Below are positions 53,401 through 63,404 of a stretch of 64,000 nucleotides of DNA, piece after piece. Every line of letters starts with the position of its first letter. The first letter of the stretch is position 1. Both the position numbers and the translations under genes were made by a program. Under the pieces are notes generated by a model that saw only the letters and a list, made by a program, of their open reading frames with translations, ran no database searches and was not told the origin of the DNA. This DNA comes from Mactromeris polynyma (taxonomy: Eukaryota > Mollusca > Bivalvia > Venerida > Mactridae), in NCBI GenBank assembly GCA_032209605.1, contig JASFXZ010000009.1, positions 15,363,553-15,427,552 on the forward strand, given 5' to 3'.

Positions 53401-56400
53401 TGGTATCATTGGGCAACAATTTAACCAGATTTATTTACAGTTGCTGTTGATATTTATGTATTTTTTCTTGTAACTCTAAATCTTTGGTTCTCAAGCCAAT
53501 AAGAAACGGAGACTCTTTTCTGATGCTTTATGTTCTTTACACAATATTTATGTCAAACTTGTGTTTGCACATAGATGAAATCGGCGCCACATAGAAGCTT
53601 TCAGACAATTAGATAATGAATGAAATATTGATCGTCAAGCGCCCCCATGACTTGGATGATTTTTCGGAATTTCCGGCGTCTCAGTAAAAAAATATAAGCA
53701 TACGCTTGTTTTTCTCTGCAGATATTAGGAGAATGTTGTTGAAAGATGTAAGGAACAATTTCCAAGAATACTTCGCGCGGAGACTTTTATATTCCAATAT
53801 AATAACTAGAAATGAATTGAGTGCATGATAAGCAGACGAAAGACGACGCTCACCAACTTTCATCAATTTATGATTTAATGGAACCCGCTTCTATTTATTT
53901 CTCTTGAGTCTGAAAAAAATGTCTTATCGTTTACTTTATTGTATGAAATTAAACAGCGTTTATTTCGAAGCTGGGTAATATCGCTGTTCAAAATGGAAAA
54001 AAACGAGGCTCCATTTACATCTAAAGAACACAGTGGCTTTATAACTGCGATAGCTATTGTTAGGGGATACACAATTCAATCTAAGAAACTATTAATGCTT
54101 ATTAATCCAAATTAGAATTGTTTATGCTTTGTTATTTGTTTTTGTGTCTCTTAAAAGCTGTGAGTTCTGTCATCAACATATGCGTACGTTCACTACAATT
54201 GGCATTCACAACGCAATATTTCGAAGAACTGTGTGCACATTTAATCAAAGTATTGACTTATCAGTAACTTATGTATGAAATCACGTGATTGTCCAGTAAG
54301 GTCACAACATCATCAAGATTTATAAACACGGTTACTTTGTGTTCGTTCTCTCGCTAAAACAGTTAGTAATGTTTTTGAAAGCTGATTTAGGAGAATTCGG
54401 AGTACATTTAGTTTTCAGATTTTTTTATAACGCACTAATAGGTACGCTTGATGTCGCCATAACTCCCAGTAGATGACGCCACCAAGTCATAATAATGTTA
54501 CATAGACATAGTACGCCAGAGAGCGGAACGATATTATAGGATTATTGCGTAGTTTCAATGTAAAACTCAATTTCATCCTCCATTAATTTCACAATTAATT
54601 TTCCTACAATTTCTACTTTATTGAAATAATTCTACTGTAAGTTTAGTCTGAAATTATTTAGTTTGCATCGGTTGTTACAACTTATACTAATCACACTTGA
54701 TGACTGAATCCGGGGTTACAAAGCAGCTAGCGCGCCAAACTGCATGATTGTCAAATTCGCTGCTCAACGTCACCCAAGATTGGATTCGAACCCGTACGGT
54801 CTTCAGATTGGGGTCAGGCGCCCGAACACTACGCCTCCCTACTGTGAATAAAGCCTTTATAATATTCCTTTTGTTCCGTTTAACATTCCCATATGCAGCA
54901 AAACATCAATAATAACGGACCACCATTGGGACTCTTGAAAACTGATATTCTTATTGAGTTGGTTATAATATTGAGGTTGAATAAAGAGCAAAACAGTGAA
55001 AATGGACTTGAAAAATTGTGTTCTTAATTTTGGTGGTCTTATTATTGAGGTGGTCTTTAAGTGAGGTTTGGCTGTATAGCAATAGTTTCAATGAAATTGG
55101 ACACAATGTCGGTGATGAGATACAATGTAATTGTGTGGAAAGATAACATCACGTGATATTATATACAGACAAGATACACGGCTTATACACATTTATAGTT
55201 GCAAACATATGTATCGATTACGTAGAAAATTAAAAAGAAAACAGTCACACTCATGCAAAGAGTGGACTTGTGTAAACGTATGAAGAATATCCATATCCAT
55301 TATTTGGGTTTGTTTCAACATATATTTAACGGACTAAGATATGGTTTAGTGAGCACCCATTGGTTCTAGAATGGAATGCTTTAATATCAGTATGACATGG
55401 AGAGTCAATAAATTGTACATGTAGGGGACTACCTGTATTTTACATACCAGATAAAAGGTCAATTCTTAAGTATCTAAATACAATGGACACCGGAATCGAG
55501 GTATCTTAGTGGCGACACAGGCATGCTCTACCAGAGCTCATTCTGTTGTTCGCGCCGAGACATCTAGGATTCAAATAATTTATGACGCTGAAGCAATATA
55601 TGAGATGTTTGTGTCCTGTTGACCGCGGTCAAGTATAAATCTATGTAGTATGCGCACCATCTTTGTTCACCTCTCATTTACCAATAAAACGTTTACTGTC
55701 TACTGTGCTATGTTATCTAAGCTGTTAATCACTAGACACCTTTTCAAGGCGTGGAGACACCTTACAATAAAACCTAGAATTTTAAAGCATCGAAATCTGA
55801 AGACTTAACAAGTGACACGCCCTGCCTATCATTAACCTTGATCTGCTAGATACTTTGTGACAGTTGCGATGGTCAGTTAAGATTAGCGGCCATCAACTGG
55901 TCAGTTTATGAGGTTCACACGACAATCATTGGCTACAAAATGGACATCCAAATCATCACTTTAATTCGAAGTGACCATCTTTTAGATTTTATCCATTTTC
56001 GGCGTAAAATACCTGTCGGTGTTAATAGTGACTGTCAGCTAGGGTTGTATAGAAACTTAGGAATCTAAGTTTGATTTAAAGATAAACCTAAGGATAATTA
56101 TCTGTGTGTTAGTCTTTCATTAACTTTTTTTAAAAATCTTTCTCTGTTACGTTGACGTTACGGGTTACTAGTTGCATATAATGTGTTTTTGTTTCGTGAA
56201 CTATTATTTAATGTATTCTTTGATTCGTTGTTGTGAAACAAAAAAAACACCAGTGAAAATCACAGAACCTTACATATTTCTCTCAGCAGCATTCACATAT
56301 AATCTTTAACACTTGAAACATCTACTTGAATAAATCACGATTGATATAAAATGCACCGTACAGAACAATAATTCTTGAATTTCTCCGCGGAGAAATGCTA

Positions 56401-59400
56401 TATTACGTTATAATGTACACTGAACAATTATGTCGTTTCATTTTCAAACTTTTTATTTATTGGAAGAAATGATCACAGTCAAATGAACAAACATCATTAG
56501 TACGTTGTAAATCGCCGACTTTCGTTCAGTTAATCAGTTTGTATATATTGCATTTAACAAAGTGTAAGATGAAGATTTTCGAGCATACAATGTGTAAAGA
56601 ACTAAGAGAACCGTGCATTTCGATGTTTTTTTTTTATTTCTCGGCGAATTTAATGAAGCAACTCTGAAATATTGTTTGCACAGTGCATAATTTATAACTC
56701 GAAGTGACATCTTTATTCTCACATTCTACGAGATTATGCGAGATAATACGAGTTCCTTTGGTTCTGAAAGGCTAAATGACTTTGAGATGGTGATATGACC
56801 TATTTATTCGCCTGGCAAAATTGTGTGAAATATGAGTATGGTTAAAACATGATCACAGAACCACGGGTCCGACTAGAACCATAACTTGGTATTGTCAATG
56901 TATCTGTAATCTTCATCAAAACACCTATAAGGTGATTGGTACATGTTTGTCGATGTGAACATAAACATTCGTTTTTTTCAATTGTTACATGGGTCAATAC
57001 GAAGCGTCTTCGTTTGAGTTTTACCATTTATTATTGATAATTATGTCAATGTGATAGTGACCGATTAGAAAGGCAATCGAGCGTTCTTAATTGTCAGTTA
57101 ATGGTCTTGGACAGCTGATGGTGCGAACGCTGAGTGAAAATGTTCTCGTTAATTAGATTCATTTTGTAGGCTGGAACATTTAAATTTGATTGTTTAATGC
57201 TGGATAAATGTTGTTGTTGTTGTTTCGTCTGTTGTTGTTGTTGTTTAGTAGCTTATGTTGTTGTTGCTATTAATGATGATAAAAGTGTAATATTGTATTT
57301 TACTTGAACGTGAGTCATTTTAATCGTTTTGCGTGAACTAAAAAATCCATCACAATTGTTAAGGTAAACTAAACACAGGTCATTAAGGAGAAAAGGGAAA
57401 GGTGTTTTATGAATAAACAGTATTGTAAAAAGTTGGTTCAAAGTCATTAGCTGGGGAAATTGCCCGAGGCTAATTTTCAAACAAAAATGAACGAAAGTAA
57501 CAAATAGTATTACAGCGAGTCAGAAATGATATTTATTCATAAAAACTATCTGCCTGGGTAAGTTTTAATTTTATTCAAGGATTTTGGGTGTACATGAAAC
57601 ATCATACTACAATTATACGCCAATTTACGACTGGAAATCACACTCGCAAGTGTACACCGGGGTAAAACAGTAAAGTCACAAAAGGGTTTAGAGAAATATA
57701 AAACTATATAATTTAACTGTAGCTCGTATTTTGTTTCTTTAAGGATATTTACATGAAGTAATGAAAGTTTGTCTTAATGTCAGGTTTTGTGATTTTTTAA
57801 AATTTTAGTATGACATTTGTGGTAGATTCATAACTATGATTAAAGCTACGCTTGGATGAGTGTCGTGTTTTTTTAATATTCGGCTTGCGGAATTTGAATA
57901 GAAATGCACTGTTTATTAAAACAATATTATTGTACTTTGTTGAACTTTTGGCTGAATGCGCGAGTTATTTGCACCTTTATTGTAACAAATCCACAACTTG
58001 TGGTCTCGAGGGAGACTTGGAAGGAAAGCAATAAACTAAAGTCAAAATTTGATCGAACGTTTATCTTGGTGATTCGATATAGCGTGGTTCTTTACTACTA
58101 GCATTCTATATCAGGGTCGTAAATAGTGATTATAGTCTCTTCTGACGGCAATATTGTGCAGTGAAATTTCTGTTGTGAAAAAAATAATTACGAAGTGTCT
58201 TACAGGGAACCCAGTAACTATTCTCTGAAATTATAGCAATATTCAATAATATGTTTCTAAGTATTCTTATTTCTAAATACAGAGTTCGTTCAGGCAGCTT
58301 GTACCTTTTAAACACTGTATGAATTAAATATTTGTGGAGATACGCGGTCTAATGGTACATGACGACATATCAACTCACAGTACATACAAATCTTCCCGTT
58401 CTTTCAACCACTTAAAACAAGATCTGTGTTCTAACCGCTCATTTTTGATAACATACGTCTTAAATTTCTATCAAAACGAATTTGCAACGATAAAAGAATT
58501 TATTTCGCTACAACTGTTATACGATATCGGCAATTTATCATTCTTTCTAAAGGGAGATAACACCGTATAATACATGTAAACACTAAACTTTGTGTATCTG
58601 TAAGAGTAGTGTCCCTTGGATCTACATGTCATTATTTTGTTACTTTCCTTCTTTTCTCCGAGTGTTACTTATTTTTATTTGATTTTTTTCATAATCAAAA
58701 ACGAAGATACAATTGCCGCCTAGAATAACTACTTTTTATTTGAACTGAGGAAATGAAAGAACTCATGTGTACTTTAAAATGAAACTTTTTTATGTGTAAA
58801 AAATTGATTAGTCATGTCTTGTTTACCTTTTAAAGATTTCGATGCGTTTTATGACAAATGATTTTATATTACAGGTGGCATTATGTGTGAATGTACAACA
58901 CTGGATTGTGAAGCCGAGAGACGGCGGACTTGTGAAGCCGAATACTTCTGTTACGTTGAGACGTTGAATTCTGTAGTGACACGTGGTTGCATTAACCATA
59001 AGACGCCATTATTGTGTGAAAACCGCAAACCAGCGAAACTTGCCACCGGAAATTACACAGAATGGCCACGACTCTATTGTTGCAAAGATGAAGATTATTG
59101 TAACAGAGATATTGTACCAATTATACCGACAGTGAATACAGGTAAATGCCTTATGATACACGTCGTTCTTTATATAATTCGGGTAAGGCTAACCTTAAAA
59201 AATGTTTGTTTGGCATAACCCTAGCGGTAACCCTGCAAACTTTGGGTGAGCAGGAAGATAGGTACATTTAATTAGTTGTTATCTATTACTATATATGGTC
59301 TTATCCCCGCTCAGACACCACTAAACGTTTTTGAGTAGGGACCATCATGGTCCTGAAAGTTTCCGGCGTTGGTAATACCAACCGAACGTTTTGAGGTTGG

Positions 59401-59995
59401 TAGTATTAGATCTAAATCAAGCTAGAAAAATAAAGCTGCTAGAAATGTAAAAAAAATGAAAATAGATTTATGGTCACTAATACCCGGTAATAAATCGGGT
59501 TTGGTCTTCGAACAGATATAATGTATGATGAAAACACTATTGTGTCGATTAATAAATCGTAAATAACAACGCAAATCATATAACGACGCTTTCTACTTAT
59601 TTTCAGCACAAGAACCGGAAGTAGATACACAAATGATCTTGCTGGAAGAAGACAATGATATCTCCGAAGAAACCAATCCTTACGTCAGACATGAATATGA
59701 TCGTGATCGTAAACCTTGTCAAAATAACGATAACTCTAAATTGAACCCTATTTACATAGCAGTACCCATAGCCGGTGTTTGCGTACTTTTAGCACTCATT
59801 ATATTTGCTATGTATTTACTCCGAAGACGAAGTGACTTCTATGCTCAATATGACACTTATCAGTATCATGAACAAATGGCAAAATTAGCCAATAAACAAA
59901 ACGACGTGAAAGCTCAGGGATGTGAGACGAACAGGTGCACGGACAGTGAAAGATCTTCACAAGGGAGCGAAACGAAATTGTTCTTGAACGCGTAA
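32352..59995 (+). CDS. bambi: BAMBI-like TGF-beta/BMP pseudoreceptor, three coding exons (join 32352-32415, 58875-59141, 59607-59995)
   Basis: The spliced frame is 720 nt, 239 residues plus stop. Residues 1-22 form a hydrophobic signal peptide starting MDPHQYFIYIFVW, similar to the start of vertebrate BAMBI. Residues 23-110 are a cysteine-rich ectodomain with ten cysteines (26, 28, 33, 41, 47, 60, 69, 90, 91, 97), ending in the CCX5CN signature of TGF-beta-receptor three-finger domains, with an N-glycosylation sequon at N81. An acidic stalk (111-158) leads to a transmembrane helix at about 159-182 that begins IAVPIAG, identical to my recollection of vertebrate BAMBI. The tail (183-239) starts with basic RRR and has no GS box or kinase. 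Known for the family: BAMBI sits in the plasma membrane, associates with type I/II receptors and blocks BMP/activin/TGF-beta signalling, and is itself BMP-induced in vertebrates. Function here is inferred by homology. Length is close to the roughly 260 residues of vertebrate BAMBI. Confidence 0.85.
33209..33387. mobile_element. Pogo-like MITE copy 1, 179 bp
   Basis: Ends CAGTAAAACCTCAATAATAA and, on the opposite strand, CAGTAAACACTCATTTAAAG, both followed by GACCACC; flanked by TA on both sides. Termini and TA duplication fit Tc1/mariner elements of the pogo/Tigger type. No coding capacity. Confidence 0.75.
34942..35118. mobile_element. Pogo-like MITE copy 2 (diverged)
   Basis: Starts CAGAATAACTCACGTAAAGA then CCACC and ends with ATTGAGGTTTCGACGTG. 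Shares internal sequence with the copy at 39995 (TTACTAAGACATTCCTTCTTC-type words) more than with the copies at 33209 and 54896. Confidence 0.6.
35276..35337. repeat. 31-bp tandem duplication
   Basis: Two copies of TGTAGTACGTGCACTTCAAG-type sequence, each with CGTGCACTTC. Confidence 0.7.
35610..35740 (+). mobile_element. Possible decayed tRNA-derived SINE
   Basis: ATAAGTGGTTAGTTCCATAA resembles a box A and GCTGGTTCAAATAT a weak box B. No clear body. Confidence 0.3.
38350..38485 (-). repeat. 68-bp tandem duplication with tRNA-like, hairpin-bearing unit
   Basis: Two near-identical copies (38350-38417 and 38418-38485). Each contains CGACTC-AG-GAGTCG, a perfect 6-bp hairpin. On the minus strand TAGTGAGCCATGTGTACGGT followed by GTGGGTTCGTG has the order of boxes A and B, so the unit may be a duplicated SINE head. 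Confidence 0.65.
39618..39752. repeat. Minisatellite, 18-bp unit, about 7 copies
   Basis: Unit GATCGAATTTTACAATTT with CAAT/CGAT variants; intron 1. Confidence 0.9.
39995..40170. mobile_element. Pogo-like MITE copy 3 (diverged)
   Basis: Starts CAGTTAGTAGAACCTCACTA then AAAGATCACC after a TA, and ends TCATTTCACTG. Length 176 bp fits the family. Confidence 0.6.
41925..41998. repeat. GACG/GACA-rich simple repeat
   Basis: Runs of CAGACAGACAGGCGGACGGA and GACGGACGGACGGACA. Confidence 0.7.
45112..45250 (+). mobile_element. tRNA-derived SINE, same family as 26.3 kb
   Basis: Strong head: box A ATAGTGGTCGAGCGGCAGAT and box B GCGAGTTCGAACCCCGTC. The body from 45178 (GAACCGCGAACTTTACAATC ... ACTGGTTGGTAACC ... 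AAGCAGTC) aligns with the 26.3-kb copy; ends in a T run. Confidence 0.75.
45302..45690. repeat. Minisatellite, 20-bp unit, about 19 copies
   Basis: Unit ACTTCCCGACAACCAACGTC, with a few indels near 45.55-45.66 kb. It starts about 50 bp after the SINE. Confidence 0.95.
46634..47271. repeat. Minisatellite, 28-bp unit, about 23 copies
   Basis: Unit TTTCCTGTCGTATTTGTATG then GTGTACAG; highly uniform. Frames of 234-260 codons on both strands are array artefacts. Confidence 0.96.
49812..49854. repeat. 43-nt palindromic hairpin
   Basis: The arms CCTGGACCAATAT and ATATTGGTCCCAGG pair around GTAT with one bulged base, and the outer arms continue imperfectly. Confidence 0.6.
50345..50680 (+). mobile_element. 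tRNA-derived SINE
   Basis: Head GCCTCCGTGGTCGAGTGGTT (box A) and GCGGGTGTGAATCCCAC (box B variant). The body of about 250 bp is GC-richer than its surroundings and ends in an A-rich tail (GAGAAAAAAAAAATAT). Confidence 0.7.
51488..52150. repeat. Minisatellite, 20-bp unit, about 32 copies
   Basis: Unit ACATTTGTATATCAATAGAT or ACATTTGTATATCTATACAT, with occasional longer units containing TATTATATCCTTAC. Open frames in three phases are artefacts. Confidence 0.95.
52589..53103. repeat. Minisatellite, 36-bp unit, about 13-14 copies
   Basis: Unit TGTCCTTGGTGCCGCTGCTA then TTCTACAATGTCATCA, more diverged at both ends. It gives a 12-residue repeat in the 250-codon frame 52605-53357, which I do not call as a gene. 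Confidence 0.95.
54690..54842 (-). mobile_element. tRNA-derived SINE, minus strand
   Basis: Reverse complement reads GGGAGGCGTAGTGTTCGGGC then GCCTGACC, and GTACGGGTTCGAATCC: clear boxes A and B. Confidence 0.65.
54896..55074. mobile_element. Pogo-like MITE copy 4, 179 bp
   Basis: Same length as the copy at 33209 and alignable throughout (for example AACAGTGAAAATGGACTTGA and GGTCTTATTATTGAGGTGGT). Ends CAGCAAAACATCAATAATAA and, opposite strand, CAGCCAAACCTCACTTAAAG. The right TA duplication is intact and the left one is mutated. Confidence 0.75.
57210..57266. repeat. (GTT)n microsatellite, interrupted
   Basis: Runs of GTTGTTGTTGTTGTT separated by TCGTCT and TAGTAGCTTAT. Confidence 0.85.
58875..59141 (+). 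CDS. bambi: BAMBI-like gene, coding exon 2 (cysteine-rich ectodomain)
   Basis: The acceptor is TTATATTACAG ending at 58874 and the donor is CAG/GTAAAT at 59142. Both ends are phase 1, so the exon is a symmetric 267-nt cassette (89 codons) carrying the whole ligand-binding-type fold. It contains all ten ectodomain cysteines, the NYT sequon and CCKDEDYCN. Reading through the donor runs open to 59218, which could give a short soluble form if the intron is retained, but nothing else supports that. Confidence 0.88.
59142..59606 (+). other. Intron 2 of the BAMBI-like gene, 465 bp
   Basis: GTAAAT donor and TTTTCAG acceptor, phase 1. It contains two small inverted repeats near 59340-59355 (GGACCAT/ATGGTCC, one-base loop) and 59370-59407 (AATACCAACC with its imperfect complement), neither with an assigned role. 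Confidence 0.8.
59607..59995 (+). CDS. bambi: BAMBI-like gene, coding exon 3 (stalk, transmembrane helix, cytoplasmic tail)
   Basis: The acceptor is TACTTATTTTCAG ending at 59606; the stop codon TAA is at 59993-59995. The exon encodes the acidic juxtamembrane stalk, the helix starting IAVPIAG, then LLRRRSDFYAQY and a polar, serine- and glutamine-rich tail ending KLFLNA. No kinase motifs are present, which separates it from type I TGF-beta receptors. The helix and basic anchor give a type I topology. The tail itself shows little similarity to vertebrate BAMBI apart from its short length and a KL-hydrophobic end. Confidence 0.88.
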
Positions 59996-60540
59996 CATAT
60001 ACACTAAGTGATACAAACGATAAGTCGTTATCGGAATCCAGGGAGTGATGTGCACATTTCCTTACATTTCCGCCGTTGGAAAGATTCTGTTTCCTGTAAA
60101 AATGGATTTGAATGAGGAATGACATGTTGAGGATGTAAGGGAGATGTAACACAGACACATAGTCCGGTATTTGACAGGCTGGTTTGCTGTTAATGTCCGG
60201 GTAATTGCCGCGAACGGTTTCAAGTTGTTTGTTTCCGGCAGTTTGATGCATTCAACAAGGGATACAATTATTGATGGCGTCACCGCTGAGACATCTGATG
60301 ACGTCACCGATGTGTGTTTGTGTTGGAATGCAATCCAGAACAGCTTGGTATAATGTCGTGATATAGATATAATGTTGTAAACATAAATTGTTTTAGCTTT
60401 AAGTGCAATATACTGTAGTGAGCATAGGTGGACTTTACATGTCGGACGAAGTCAGCGACTGTTGTAACATTGAATCGATATAAAGATACAGCGTTATAGC
60501 ATGATTTAACATGAATCACAGAAGCGTCAAACATTACCAT

Positions 60541-60712
60541 ATACAACACGACATAACATGACACAGTATGACACAACATGACACAATATGACGCAGTATG
60601 ACACAACAACACAACATGACACAACATGACGCAGTATGACACAACCTGACACAGTATGACACAGCATGACACAACATGACACAACATGACACATTATGAC
60701 ACAGCATGTAAC
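60541..60712. repeat. Tandem repeat, 10-bp unit, about 17 copies
   Basis: Units ACACAACATG and ACACAGTATG mixed; lies in the presumed 3' UTR. Confidence 0.9.
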
Positions 60713-60920
60713 AATACAGCTCGATACAACACATAAAAATAAAAATATAAATAATCACTAGATATACAATGCAAGTCAATACAGGCAACATGACAGTTAA
60801 TGTTGTTGGGACATTGTGACTATTATATCGAATACAATCAATTGTACATGCAAGCTGCATCATGAAGGAGGTTATTGTACAATTTATGTGATAATGAAAG
60901 ACTGAACTCAGCCTATAGCG

Positions 60921-61067
60921 GATGCGTCGTGATGTAAACTGGATGCGTCGTTGTCTAAACTGGATGCGTCGTGATTTAAACTGGATTCGTCGTGATGTAA
61001 ACTGGATGCGTCGTGATGTAAACTGGATGCGTCGTGATGTAAACTGGATGCGTCGAGATGTAAACAT
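60921..61067. repeat. Tandem repeat, 21-bp unit, 7 copies
   Basis: Unit GATGCGTCGTGATGTAAACT plus G, starting every 21 bp from 60921 to 61047; in the presumed 3' UTR. Confidence 0.95.
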
Positions 61068-62120
61068 GTACGGATCTAGAGTTACAGAATGTGTGGATTT
61101 TATGATGGATTTATGCACACGTAGTTATACATGGGTGCCTCCTGTATTACTGGTTTTTGCTCAGGGATATTTGCTGTATATACCGTCATTGTATGTCACT
61201 ATATAACTATGTCCATTCTTTGTTCTCAGTACTTCTATCAATGTTTCATTTTGTCTCATGAGCACTCCGTCTCCTACGCAGTGATCTCCCTTTACAAAGT
61301 ATTAATGCACCTCTAAGGGAGATAAACGCTAGCGGAGTGACTTACCTCCCCTGTGTCCAAATTTGACTTCGATTTTATTCTATATAAGATCGTATGATTT
61401 GATTTAGATTTTTATGGTGTTTTTTTGTTAGTTTGACATGTATCGATATATGTTCACTAATCTAGGGAGTATAATGATACACATGTACCATAATTAAAAG
61501 TTAACGCAAAATGTTTACTTATGGACAGAAACATTAAAAGTATACTTTTTGAAACGTAACGGTTGAAATTTCAACTTTAAATCGACTCCTTAGAAAGATT
61601 TTGAGGCGCAATATCATGTCTTGTTGTTTTAATAAAACATTAAATGATCAAAATACGAGATAAATTGTCCACCAGTCTCATATACCAACTGTCGGTATGC
61701 TGTTTTAGGATTTGTACCCTTGGTTTTAACTGATACACATGTACACTCTCTTTGTATATAAACATTCATATACGATTTGTAGGTGAAACAATTCAGTCGG
61801 GAATCAGTCTACTATTGGGAATACGTTTTGAGAAAATTTGTTGTATGGTTATTCATCTATATTTAAGACAAGTCTTTGTATTTCAATATGCAGTTATTGT
61901 ATGCTTTAAACAATTGTATGTATATTTATGTATATATAAATACGTGTATGAACGTGTTAACCTTAATCTTTGTTACTTCGAATCTCATGTATATAAGATA
62001 AATTATGTTATGACAGAATTGAGGTTAAGAAGTGTTTGTGTTGAACCAGTCTGTATAATAGTTGAACGTATAACAAACTTGAACATCGCTGATGTAATTT
62101 GTATTTAATTTGAATGTTAA

Positions 62121-62126
62121 AATAAA
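62121..62126 (+). terminator. Candidate polyadenylation signal AATAAA
   Basis: Perfect hexamer about 2.1 kb after the stop, followed by T-rich sequence. Alternatives are the hexamers at 61631-61636 and at 62960-62965, the last followed by GT-rich DNA. Confidence 0.35.
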
Positions 62127-62319
62127 AGTCGCTCAATTTAGTTAATTCATTGATGCCTCCGTTTTATTTCAAATAATTTCGTTATTTATTCGCCTATTCG
62201 TTAATTTAAATTAATTGTCGATGACAATATTGAGTACATTTCATGTTCTATGTTATCCTTATTGTTCGAATAGTCGCATACATGCTCGTTCACATGAACT
62301 ATCGGAGGTGTATAACGAA

Positions 62320-62693
62320 GATAAACTATCGAGATAATTCTATATTTAGATAATCTATCGAGATAATTCTATAATTAGATAATCTATCGAGATAGTTCTA
62401 TATATAGATGAACTATCGAGATAGCTCTATATCCAGATAATCTGTCTAACTTAAATATATATATTCGTGTCTAGACAAACTATCGAGATAATTATATATT
62501 TAGATAACCTATCGAGATAACTCTATATTTAGATGATCTATTGAGATAATTCTATATTTAGATAATCTTTCGAGATAATTCTATATTTAGATAATCTATC
62601 GAAATAATTCTATAACTAGATAATATATCGAGATAATTCTATATCTGGATAATCTATCGAGATAACTCTGTATTTAGATGAGCTATCGAGATT
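62320..62693. repeat. Minisatellite, 29-bp unit, about 13 copies, GATA-rich
   Basis: Unit GATAATCTATCGAGATAATT then CTATATTTA, interrupted near 62.43-62.47 kb. By hand count there are about 18 plus-strand AGATAA/AGATAG sites. It lies 2.3-2.7 kb after the BAMBI-like stop codon. Confidence 0.93.
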
Positions 62694-63404
62694 ACAACCT
62701 CCGAATAAGTCATTGAGATAATATAAATGACGTTCCATGTATTTGTACAGAATGTGGAATACACAATGTATGTGAAGGAGATTAAGTGTAAACTGTGTAT
62801 AAATGTTTGTATATATTTATGATAAGGTGAGAGTGTGTTGGTAATCTGGTAATGAAAGATTGTCATATAATCATGTTGTTATGTTTGTAATGTATTGTGA
62901 CAGATTGTTTATATGTATGGTGATATGGTTTTAATTCAGATGTGACAAAAATTGACAATAATAAATCTTAAGGTGAAGCCGAGTAATATGTTGTGTTATT
63001 TACTTCTAGTTGTATTAGCCCATCTGTGCTCGGACAACCGCGGTTAAGTTTTGGTATGATGTAACGTCAGTTATTTGTCCGGTCGTCCGTAATCTTTTTC
63101 GAGTGATTTTCCCAAAATTACTGGATGGATTTCAACAAAACCGTCTAAGACGACTAGGTGGCTTACTAGCGTCTCAGGATTTACTGTTATTTAGCTCCAA
63201 ACGGTGTATTTTCATTGGTTTATTTGTATCACGTGGATTAGTGTAAATAGCGTAACGTAGTTAATTTAAATCGGCGTTATTTACCCATCTCGTTCTCATC
63301 ACAACATGGCGACTTAGCAAGTAAGCTTTATAATGCATACAGACTAGACTGGTGTTGGTTTTCTCGAGTTGGTAGCTATAAGTTTTAACGTAATACATTT
63401 TCAA
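62694..63404. other. Downstream flank, nothing recognised
   Basis: Contains a further AATAAA at 62960-62965; no gene supported. Confidence 0.35.

Larger units (their letters stand above)
32416..58874 (+). other. Intron 1 of the BAMBI-like gene, about 26.5 kb
   Basis: It runs from GTCAGT to TTACAG. It holds four pogo-like MITE copies, SINE-like insertions at about 35.6, 38.4, 45.1, 50.4 and 54.7 kb, and minisatellites at 39.6, 45.3, 46.6, 51.5 and 52.6 kb plus a 68-bp duplication at 38.35 kb. The remainder is unique AT-rich DNA. Stretches 35.8-38.2, 40.2-45.1, 47.3-50.3 and 55.1-58.8 kb contain nothing I recognise: only short open frames with no family resemblance. Confidence 0.75.
59996..62145 (+). 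other. Probable 3' UTR and downstream flank of the BAMBI-like gene
   Basis: No open frame of note follows the stop. AATAAA hexamers occur at 61631, 62121 and 62960. The UTR, if it extends to 62121 or beyond, would contain the 10-bp and 21-bp tandem arrays. The exact end cannot be fixed from sequence alone. Confidence 0.4.

Noticed and set aside
55495..55580. Possible decayed tRNA head
   Set aside because: Only loose resemblance; the box B-like string (GGATTCAAATAA) is too degenerate.
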